Assembly (NCBI GenBank): GCA_030867875.1
Contig: JAOWCC010000936.1
Location: 75,363,032-75,427,031 of the forward strand
Reading direction: 5' to 3'
Length of the DNA: 64,000 bases
Origin: Actinernus sp. WN-2022
Taxonomy: Eukaryota; Cnidaria; Anthozoa; Actiniaria; Actinernidae
Position 1 is the stretch's first letter; every line of letters starts with the position of its first letter. Positions 56,381-64,000 of the stretch are shown one piece after another. Under the pieces are notes generated by a model. It was not told the DNA's origin, did no database searches, and saw nothing but the letters and a program-made list of their open reading frames with translations. The position numbers and the translations under genes are program-made.

Positions 56381-56640
56381 TAGAATGATTTCACAAAACC
56401 CATGAAACAAAATGTTTATAGTATTATACCCAAACAAACAAAATATTTAGAGTAACACATTTTATTATATGGCACATGCTACTTCCGGTCAAATGGCGCG
56501 CGCTGATTGGCCGTTTAGCGGGCGGAATTCTCCCGTAATGCCCACGGGCAATACGGATTTTCTCGCTGCAGTGTTTGTGTACACGAACCGGTCGAATTAA
56601 ACTTAAAAAGTTAAAACAAAATATGCCATATAATAAACAC

Positions 56641-56780
56641 CTTATTAACCTCGCTTGCTCGGTCTGTACAGAGAAATATCAGACCGCGGTTTTTCTGTAC
56701 AGACCTCGCAAAGCCTCTGTCTGTACAGAAAAACCGCGGTCTGATATTTCTCTGTACAGACCTCACGCTCGGTTAATAAG
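56641..56780. repeat. perfect 44-bp hairpin within a larger palindrome
   Basis: Arms 56661-56704 and 56719-56762 are perfect complements (GGTCTGTACAGAGAAATATC ... and back) with a 14-base loop. A second layer, CTTATTAACC / GGTTAATAAG, closes the outside. Confidence 0.9.
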
Positions 56781-57000
56781 TAGTTAGTATCACTATTTCA
56801 CAGGTTTTGTAAAACCACTCTAAGTACCTTTCTCACACAGCAGCCATGTTGAGTCCCAAGAGAATAAAAACCTGTTTGTGCACGTGTGGCCTTGACACCG
56901 CCTTCTGTGTAAGGCTAATATATTGTTTGGCTAATATATTATTGGTCAAAATGACTGGCAAAACTATTTTTTGCTTATGACCAGCCCTTACTTTGAGCCC

Positions 57001-57120
57001 TGGGCCCGGTTCCTGAAAGCCCGATTAGTGCTAATCCAGAGTTAATTACCATGACAACTAATGTTTTCTTGAGAGTTAATCCAGGATTGGCGCTAATCGG
57101 GCTTTCAGGACTTGGGCCCT
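57001..57120. repeat. 120-bp inverted-repeat MITE
   Basis: The left arm TGGGCCCGGTTCCTGAAAGC then CCGATTAGTGCTAATCC is mirrored by GGATTGGCGCTAATCGG and GCTTTCAGGACTTGGGCCC. The loop is about 45 bases. Confidence 0.8.
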
Positions 57121-57290
57121 GTACTCTTAAATGGCATAAGCCACTTCATTGTTATTGTACTACAGCTATTATGAGAATCCTTCCAGGGGAAAAACATGTC
57201 CAACTTATAAAGGCTATACAAGTAACTACTGGTACATGACAAAAAAACTTTAATGGTCATTATTAAACTGTACAGTTTTAAGAGCTTTCA

Positions 57291-57426
57291 CAGGAAATCA
57301 AATAATTTCCCAACGTTGGATTAATATTGGAATAATTATGCTTACATATCCCTGGGACATCATTGGGATATGTAACCATAATATTCCAATATTAATACAA
57401 TGTTGGTACATTATTATTTTTTCCTG
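57291..57426. repeat. 136-bp hairpin
   Basis: Arms of about 62 bp: CAGGAAAT, CCAACGTTGGATTAATATTG and GCTTACATATCCC on the left; GGGATATGTAACC, CCAATATTAATACAATGTTG and TTTCCTG on the right. Loop about 10 bases. Confidence 0.8.
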
Positions 57427-57428
57427 TT

Positions 57429-58079
57429 TCATATTGGTAAAATTCGCTTCCAGTCAATAATGTAAACTGAGTGATTGGAAACTGCTCCAAATTCCTTAAA
57501 TATATTGATTAAACTACCACGAATGTAACTTTCTCCGGCACGCGGGGTTATTACTAAGATGCCTTTCAGCAATTCGTCCAGTTCTGCGTTCGGTATGTCA
57601 GAGAATTCTCCATTTATTTCAAATTCCTTAACACGCCTGTACAGAGTTCTTTCACTGATATTCAGGCAATTCGCAATTTTCGCCCAGGTCATTTCTGTTT
57701 CACGAAGATTCAGTAACTGTTGCCTTGTTATTACAAACCTTGGACGCCCAGGTGTTTTGGTTACAGGGAGATAATAGGCAGATTTCTGAAGAACAGAAGA
57801 CTTCTCCATCTCTATCTGCTGGGATATTAATTCCCACTTTCCATACGCGAAATCATACAGCGTTTTCAACAGTATGAGGATTTCATTTCCACGATTGACA
57901 CTTTCACCTTTTTCCAGCTGAAAAATCATCCCAAACAAAATGGTTACATAATCTTCAAGTTTTCTTTCCAAATATTCCGTCAGAAGGTTGTCGGTGCAGG
58001 ACTCTAACTGTTGTAAAATGTCATTGAAACCCATAAAATAACTTTCAAGCTCATCAGAACTATCGATGAGGGCAGCCAT
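57429..58079 (-). pseudogene. second, inverted copy of the transposase N-terminal half (right TIR)
   Basis: 216 residues starting MAALIDSSDELESYF at 58079. Intact through the helix-turn-helix and [16 protein letters not shown] to RGSL, where it leaves the homology and ends 28 residues later at 57429. Unlike the left copy it has no frameshift. It lacks the catalytic core, so if expressed it would give a DNA-binding-only product. Confidence 0.8.
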
Positions 58080-58149
58080 ATTGGGAAAAAACTCCCAACC
58101 TCTGCCAAGGCGGAAATTCTGGGTAACAACCTGGGAACGAGGTTAAAAA

Positions 58150-58320
58150 CTCGGAAAGTTGAAAAAAACTCGCTAGCGAGAAATCAGAAACTCGCTAGCG
58201 AGAAGTGAAAAACTCGCTGGCGAGAAGTTGAAAAACTCACTAGCGAGAAGTGAAAAAACTCGCTAGCGAGAAATCAGAAACTCGCTGGCGAGAAGTGGAA
58301 AACTCGCTAGCGAGAAAAAA
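58150..58320. promoter_or_regulatory. right subterminal array of the 12-bp palindrome
   Basis: Seven units of CTCGCTAGCGAG type (with CTCGCTGGCGAG and CTCACTAGCGAG variants), spaced about 20-25 bp, matching the left array in inverted orientation. Probable transposase-binding sites (inferred). Confidence 0.7.
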
Positions 58321-58564
58321 TTAAAACTTTCTCGATACAACTCGACTATACCTTTACATAACTGAGCATGTAGCTTCTATAACTCAACAGTGTTCATAGA
58401 CGTTTCAACCACTAATATAAAGTTGATTGACTTTTGGCAGCAACGGCTTGCCATAGGATAGCATGGCAAGGAAAGGTGGCGCATGTTATCACCAAATTCC
58501 ATGGTTTGAACCAGGAGTCTGTAACGCTGGCAAGAGCGGCTGCGCAAAATATTCTGGCTAGACT

Positions 58565-58782
58565 GAATACCCCGCCATTTCGAAAGATCACTTGAAAACC
58601 CCTTGCAAATTGTGCAAAATTATCCATTTAGCTCATGTGTATTTAGACTCGTTCTATGAATGATTTGGGGTTGAAAATGGTTAGGTTTTTTTTTAATTTC
58701 AGGGTTAGGGTTTTAGAAGGTTTGTATGAGAATTTGAGAAAATGAACTGATTAATGAACCAAGTGGCGGGGTATTCTGCAAT
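58565..58782. mobile_element. MITE in kinase copy B
   Basis: Ends GAATACCCCGCCA and TGGCGGGGTATTC are exact inverted copies. The interior contains GGGTTAGGGTT-like sequence. Copy A lacks it; relative to copy A, kinase sequence was also lost here. Confidence 0.7.
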
Positions 58783-58808
58783 CGCTCCGTCCTTCACAAC
58801 GACATCAA

Positions 58809-59004
58809 AGAGAATAAAGAATGTGATGTAAAGTGGTAACTGTAGTGCTAATTTTGCACGCACTACCGAAAGAGAAAAAAACCTCTGACCCAAGTGGGAC
58901 TCGAACGCAACGACCTCCAGGTTACATGTCTCGCGCTCTACCAACTGAGCTATCAAGTCAGATGAGAGCAATCGTGGGTATTAATTGGTGCGTTTTAGAG
59001 AATA
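58809..59004 (-). mobile_element. tRNA-derived SINE in kinase copy B (58818-58995)
   Basis: Minus strand: box A-like TAGCTCAGTTGG and box B-like GTTCGAGTCCC at about 58880-58960. The insertion is flanked by AGAGAATAA on both sides, and copy A shows AGAGAATAATATTG once. Length is about 180 bp. The T-arm is poorly paired, so it is not a functional tRNA. Confidence 0.8.
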
Positions 59005-59392
59005 ATATTGTTGTTGAACGCGGAAAGCTGGATGGTCCAGTAGTGCCAGTACTGATAGACTTTGGTAAAGCGTGTTTGATCCATAAGGCCAAACTGGCAT
59101 TGCCTACTGAAAGAGATCCTCTAGCATTCGCTTTTATTGCACCGGAACTGAACGTAGCCGTAGGAGAAAGACAAAGCTGCAAAAGTGATTTTTTTTCATT
59201 TGGCTATACGGTAGGCGCATATCGTACATCGTTCGTTGCCTTTTAGAGGATCCTTCTAAGCGCCCGGATATAGTTTCTCTGTACGGACAGCTACTACAGG
59301 CAGTACAGGACAAGGGCGAATAATGTAGCCATTAGTAACCAGAGCGGGATCAGGTGTATTTTACGACTCCACTTGGCAAAGAAGTCGTAAAG

Positions 59393-60360
59393 GTAGGAGG
59401 GCAGGGTAGGAGGGCCACACATTTCTCTGTGTATACTAGTTAGTGTTACCCTCTTTAAATAGTTATTTTCCAAGTGGTGTACATTCATGAAATCAACGCA
59501 CACAATATTTCATTAAACATCAGGGACTAGTCAAAAATTTGCAGGGGAGACGCAAGGGGGGGGGGGGGGGGTAGAGAATGAAATCAAAAAAATTAACCCT
59601 CCCTGGACAATGAGTATGAAATATTTTCACCCTTTCTCCCCTATAACCACCCCTTTTTCAGTTCCCTATGATTTATGACCCTCCATTTTTGAGGATTCAA
59701 AAAAGTATGACCCTTCATCTCAACCTCCTCCTCCTGCTAATTTCTGACCAGTCCCTTCAGCGACAACCCTCATGAAACCCCGATTTAATTATCAGTAAAA
59801 CTTTGTAATTAGAAGATCCCGTAAGGGACTGTGACCACCTTTGGTGGTTTTAAAGAATTGGAAGAAGGTGGAAAATAGCATTTACAAACAGGTTTTGTTA
59901 AATAACACTACCGATCTCATACAAGTGCCTTTAAATATATGAATTAAGATTTGTTTGCTATCTAGTACAACCATGTGATTGCAATGTAAATTATCACAAG
60001 CATCCACGGGATGATCATTTACAAACATCTCGATTCTGATTGGCTGAGAACACGCATTCGAATTCTCCATTGCTAGCTTAGCACTAAGTGCGCATGCGTA
60101 CAACATCTACTAGCAGATACTTAGCAGCAAATACGACAATTTTACGCTAGAAAGCAGGGCACTTATTTCGTTATTTTGAGCCATTTTAGCTCTCAGCTAT
60201 GTTTCTAGTCATTCGTTTCTCCTAAACTCGTAAAATAAATGCAATTTTAGCTCGAATATGAAAGAAAAAATCTTGAATCATGCAGAAATCCAATCGTATG
60301 TGGCCTTTCATTTAGCTTCGTTTACCATCGCTTTCTCTTTTGCTAAAACTTGAGCTTAAA
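59393..60360. other. noncoding stretch
   Basis: Downstream of kinase copy B. It holds a run of about 18 G near 59558-59575 and no recognisable gene. Short open frames, such as minus 59882-60106, are unconvincing. Confidence 0.5.
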
Positions 60361-60368
60361 AATGTACA

Positions 60369-60493
60369 ATGAAACAATTATTGAATTCGGTTTTCGCATG
60401 ACAGCGAAAATTATCCCTTCGGCTTCGGCTGATAACACAGACCGAGGTCTTGATAATTTTCCCTATCATGCTCAACCACATCCAATAATTGCT
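60369..60493. repeat. short inverted-repeat sequence within the GPCR fragment
   Basis: ACAATTATTGAATTCGG and GCGAAAATTATC on the left, GATAATTTTC and TCCAATAATTG on the right. It replaces the expected receptor C-tail. Confidence 0.55.
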
Positions 60494-60605
60494 TATGGTC
60501 ACGTGAACACGTACGTAGCAACGTCAGAAATGCTCGTCTGAAGTCCTGCATTCTTATGGCGTAGATAACTGGGTTGATAAATGAGTTAGCCTGCTTAGCC
60601 AACAC
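60494..60605 (-). pseudogene. GPCR fragment: TM7 and helix 8
   Basis: The minus frame reads LAKQANSFINPVIYAIRMQD then FRRAFLTLLRTCSRD, clearly related to NSFINPLIYAIRIQDFRRAV of the receptor at 1705-2694. Everything before TM7 is missing; a TIR element abuts it on the right, and a repeat follows on the left. A dead paralogue. Confidence 0.85.
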
Positions 60606-60610
60606 ATCCG

Positions 60611-61011
60611 CCCCGTTGAATTAACGACTATCCTTAAATGGAAAACACGCTTGAAATAATTATAATCGTTAATTCTAATGACATTCTTAAAACCAGTCAA
60701 GGATAAAGATAAACATTTGTTACGTTCCGAACGGCGGTAGACCGGCTTAGTGTAGTAGGAACGACGTCTGCACTACACTGCAGTACACGCAAAGGTTACG
60801 AGTTCGAGTCCAAGTAGCGCTCAAAAAATATATTTTTCCTCTCTTTACCTTCTCTTCTTGTTTACCTGTGAACCCTAGCTCAAGGTGAGTGAGAACCCGT
60901 CGTTTACCCGTGAACTGGTTTGTGGTTCGGGTTAGGATTTGTCGTAGAATTAACGATTATCATTATTTCAAGCGTGTTTGCCATTTAAGGATAATTGTTA
61001 ATTCAACGGGG
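60611..61011. mobile_element. TIR element of about 400 bp abutting the GPCR fragment
   Basis: 66-bp inverted ends starting CCCCGTTGAATTAACGA and ending TTAATTCAACGGGG. The interior holds a tRNA-like box B (GAGTTCGAGTCC at about 60801). No clear target duplication. Confidence 0.7.
60745..60835 (+). repeat. tRNA-like sequence
   Basis: GGCTTAGTGTAGTAGG, a loosely box A-like stretch, and GAGTTCGAGTCC (box B) are correctly spaced. It lies inside the TIR element at 60611-61011. Probably a SINE head or a decayed tRNA. Confidence 0.45.
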
Positions 61012-61985
61012 AGAATGCGTTGGAGCAAGCGTTTCCATGTTTTTCGCTTTTTTGGCCGCGCGAGAATAGGGCGAGCGCAAAATATAGAGGGAAGGGAGAG
61101 GGAAAAAAGGAAACACTTGCGGATAGACCCTGGGATTTCCACGAACGGGATTTCTGATTGGCGCGGCTGGAGTTCTTTGATTGACACCCATCAATCACAT
61201 TTCGACGTGCGCAAGGCCAGGGCTTCGAACTCATCTTGAGCGCTAAAAATGTTAAATGGCCGAGGAATCTTTCGAGGAAGTGCTGAATCGGGCGCTCAAT
61301 TTCCTATCCGAGCGAGGATTTAGTAAATTTTCACGCGGAATTTGACTCGTTTTTACAGACAACATATGGAAAACTGAAAACACGTACGATTGCACGCTTC
61401 CTGTTGGGATCTGATCTATTAGGGGTGGACCATTAGAAATCCTGGGAGGGGGCTGGGTAGTCCAAAAAAGAAATTCGTGCAAGGCTAAATGTCCCCCAAA
61501 AAAATATCATGCAAAGCACTAAGGCACAAAAAAAAAATCTTGCAAAGGAACCGATGCATTGTTCAATTTTTGTTTTGAAAAAATACTAGCAATTCAGTTT
61601 TGCCAATTCAAAATATAGTTCTAAAGATTACCCACACAGTCTGTGTAACTGATTTTCAGGTATTTCCAGATGAAAACAACCTCCCCCAACCTTCACAAAA
61701 TTAGTTTAGTCATGGAAATATCAACTGGCCTTAATTCCTGAAGCCTCAAATTATTCGTCTAAGCAGATTTTGCAACCGCGTTTAACGTCAGGTTTCATTG
61801 AGTAAACTTCAATATCCACATTCTCAAAGATTACAGAGTCTGTGCCAGTAATTTCGAGCACACAGAAATATTTTCATGTATTGTCTTGTGCAAAACATCA
61901 TGGACAATGAAATCTTGGGGTATGCATTTTTGATTTGGCCTGAATCGGAGCCAAGCAATGAAAGACCGGGACTATATGCATTAGT
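61012..61985. other. noncoding stretch
   Basis: 61012-61260 is GC-richer than its surroundings (GGCCGCGCGAG region) and may be a repeat of its own. 61440-61990 is AT-rich and shows nothing I can name. The open frames on the minus strand near 60963-61234 overlap in three frames and are not convincing. Confidence 0.45.
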
Positions 61986-61989
61986 AAGG

Positions 61990-63990
61990 CGATCAAATTA
62001 AATTTTGAAAACAAACAAAGCTATTGGTTTAGACCGAATCAGCTGGAGGCTACTAGTGACTCGGCTGTGTGTATGACTCCTGACCCGCAGTTTTAACCAA
62101 ACTGTTTAATCGTTCTCTGGACTCAAGTATTTTCCCAGCCATCTGGAAACAGTTACCACCCTGTTTAAATCCGGCGATCGCTCTGATTTTAACAATTACA
62201 GGCCTATCACAATTATATTCTACCTGCTGTAAGTAAGATTCTTGAAAGGGCTGTACATCGACAACTCTACGGCTATCTCTCGTAAGAGAAAATCCTCACA
62301 CCTAATCAGTTTGGTTTCCGCCCGAGGTTATCTACTGAAATTGGCTTAGCACACTTCACTGACAACATTCTACAACACGTGGACAATGGCAAGGTGACTG
62401 GTGCAGTATTCTTAGACCTGTCCAAGGCTTTTGTGACTGTGGACCACAACCTTTTGCTGACAAAGCTCAAGGCCATTGGTGCTTGCAGTGAAGTTGTAAA
62501 TTGGTTTACCTCCTACCTTGATAACCGACACCAGATATCTGCAATAGGCGACTGAGTCTCAGTCCTTTTCGTGCTCAGTGGGAGTTGTCGTGCCACAGGG
62601 AGTATTCTCGGTCCTCTCTTGTTCTTGGTTTACGTCAATGACCTTCCTATTACTGTAGATCATTGCCAAGTGACCATGTACGCTGATGACACCGTGGTAT
62701 ACTGTAGCCGTCCTTCTATCAATGACATCGAACATTGCTTAAGTCACTGATGACTTGGCAAAATTGGCCTCTTGGTTTCGTATACATCGCCTGACTTTGA
62801 ATACTTCTAAATCTAGGTTTATGTTAATAGGACGTCCACATAAACTGAAATCTTGCTCTAGCATCGATGTCATTATAGCCGGACAACGTGCCCCTCGAAC
62901 GCTCTGACAATATCAAGTACCTCGGTATTATAATTAATAAGCATATGACTTCGCATGACCTGGTAGAGGCCTTATCTATTAAAGTAAACCCAAGGATTGG
63001 CCTGGTCAAGCGTATCAGGCACTTATTGCCCCTCGAGACACGCCTTACTTTGTATAATAGTTTAGTATGTCCACTTTTTGACTACCGCTGATGCAATATG
63101 GGGTGACAAATACAACTCAACCCTCATAGACGATCTTCAGATTTTGCAAAATAAGGCGGCCAAGATAATTCTTGAATTTACCTGCTTAAAGTTCTTCAGC
63201 ACAAGCCTTGTCAAATCTCAATTGGCCTACTCGTTCCAAACGTCGTCTTGTACATCGTCATATTTTAATATATAAGTATGTTAATGGACTCATTGATTAT
63301 AAACCAAACTCGTTGCATGGCACTACCCAACACACGCTATGACGTAGCTAGCGTCTAATACGCATGCTCACATCTTATTACCGGTAGAGTGGCAACCATG
63401 TACAGCTGTTTCGTCCTTGTTAGGACTCATCAGCATGGCATAGCCCCCAAGACCGTCAGCCTCACTTTAGATCATAGGCCTCAGAATCTGGTTATTCTAG
63501 CGGCGAGCTCGAAAGCTGCTTTAAACCCCAGCCACCACGCTACACGTGCCATTTCCATTTTGCACTACCAGATCCTCTTCGGAGAGATCCACATTGCTAT
63601 AGCGCTTGTTCACATCTCTAGCTCCCACACGTGACATTCACATGTATAATACAAGAAGAAAGAACGATTTTAGACTTCCAATAATCAAACTTAATTATGG
63701 CAAACAACATTTATTGTACCAAGGTTTTAGTGAATGGAATACTTTAGATAATTCGTTGCGGGAAATCGAATCCCTAACTCTTTTTAAACAAAATGTCAAA
63801 AGACATGTTTTTGAATTGCCTCATACATTTTAGCTCTAGTCACTCTATAAATGTATTTTTAGCCTAGTTTTTAACTCTAGATTATTAATGTATTTTTATT
63901 TTTGTTTCTTATTTATGTTATGCAGGGCTCTATTGAAAAACTCTTCGGAGACAGATTCTCTGCTATAAATAACATTATTATTATTATATT
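61990..63990 (+). pseudogene. decayed LINE (CR1/Jockey group), plus strand
   Basis: Fragments in shifting frames: a NYRPIT-like box at about 62200, LDLSKAF at about 62415, a VPQG-like box at about 62595, [11 protein letters not shown] (catalytic) at about 62678, IKYLGIIINKHM at about 62911, and a C-terminal YNTRRKNDFRLP ... FSEWNTLDNSL at 63641-63833. About 330 bp at 63300-63625 do not fit the LINE and look like an insertion. It ends in an (ATT)n tail at about 63975-63990. Multiple stops and indels: long dead. Confidence 0.8.
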
Positions 63991-64000
63991 ATGGTTGTAT

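Larger units (their letters stand above)
32430..58455 (+). mobile_element. DDE/integrase-type DNA transposon with long TIRs, heavily invaded
   Basis: Ends TATGGCAAGCCGTTGCTGCC at 32430 and its inverted copy ending at 58455. The target duplication GGATAG is seen at 26405-26410 (now displaced by the PAT-like element) and 58456-58461, inside kinase copy B; copy A shows GGATAG once. The inverted repeats are about 0.95 kb (left 32430-33195 continuing at 46239; right 57511-58455). Between them lies a transposase with an IS3/rve-like core, split by two big insertions. A 6-bp duplication with such a core suggests the IS3EU or a Ginger-related group (from memory, not checked). Stripped of insertions, the element would be a few kb. 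Confidence 0.85.
58462..59323 (+). pseudogene. protein kinase copy B, C-terminal half
   Basis: Resumes with the segment coding GKVAHVITKFHGLN and LARAAAQNIL. It is then disrupted by a MITE (58565-58782) that replaces about 67 bases, and by a SINE at 58818-58995. After these it reads NNIVVERGKLDGPVVPVLID, FGKACL (DFG motif), FIAPEL (APE motif) and SDFFSFGYT, with a final RPDI segment and a stop at 59321. The frame shifts between the SDFFSFGYT region and RPDI (near 59215-59245). It has no nonsense change after the catalytic loop, unlike copy A. Confidence 0.82.

Noticed and set aside
60963..61234. Overlapping minus-strand open frames of 63-78 residues
   Set aside because: Three phases of one GC-richer stretch, none with a motif or convincing start.

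Overview
The window is eukaryotic, animal-type DNA: AT-rich, gene-poor and packed with nested mobile elements. The likely source is an anthozoan cnidarian, probably a stony coral. This is inferred from an intronless rhodopsin-class GPCR plus a related fragment, the mix of L2/CR1-like LINEs, a Penelope-like element and a DIRS/PAT-like element, and abundant foldback MITEs. No operons, bacterial promoters or ribosome binding sites are expected or seen. Only one host gene looks intact (the GPCR at 1705-2694, minus).

Layout. 1-11.0 kb: the GPCR, otherwise noncoding DNA with a tRNA-derived SINE, a MULE-like MITE and several hairpins. 11.15-12.3 kb: a protein-kinase pseudogene (copy A, minus). 13.15-19.03 kb: a giant foldback element with arms of about 2 kb, itself hit by several smaller elements. 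19.7-24.6 kb: a dead L2-like LINE and a Penelope-like element split by a TTAA-type transposon. 24.6-26.4 kb: an inverted second copy of the kinase region (copy B), which resumes only at 58.46 kb.

Between the two halves of copy B lie 32 kb of nested insertions. Outermost is a DDE/integrase-type transposon (32430-58455) with inverted repeats of about 0.95 kb and a 6-bp target duplication. A 6.0-kb PAT-like tyrosine-recombinase retrotransposon (26411-32429) sits exactly at its left edge. Inside the transposon, the transposase gene is split by a 13-kb inverted-repeat element (33197-46231), which carries two tandem gag-only LTR retrotransposon units sharing three LTRs. It is split again by a LINE (about 47067-55801). 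That LINE is interrupted by a 5.2-kb element with split direct repeats and no target duplication (49107-54338), which I read as a gutted tyrosine-recombinase retroelement. Four hairpin elements follow the transposase stop.

58.5-64 kb: the rest of kinase copy B with a SINE in it, a GPCR fragment, a TIR element, and a decayed plus-strand LINE.

Comparing copy A with copy B, and one palindrome arm with the other, supplies empty sites for many insertions, so a good part of the insertion history can be read directly. All family names come from reading motifs by eye; no database search was run.
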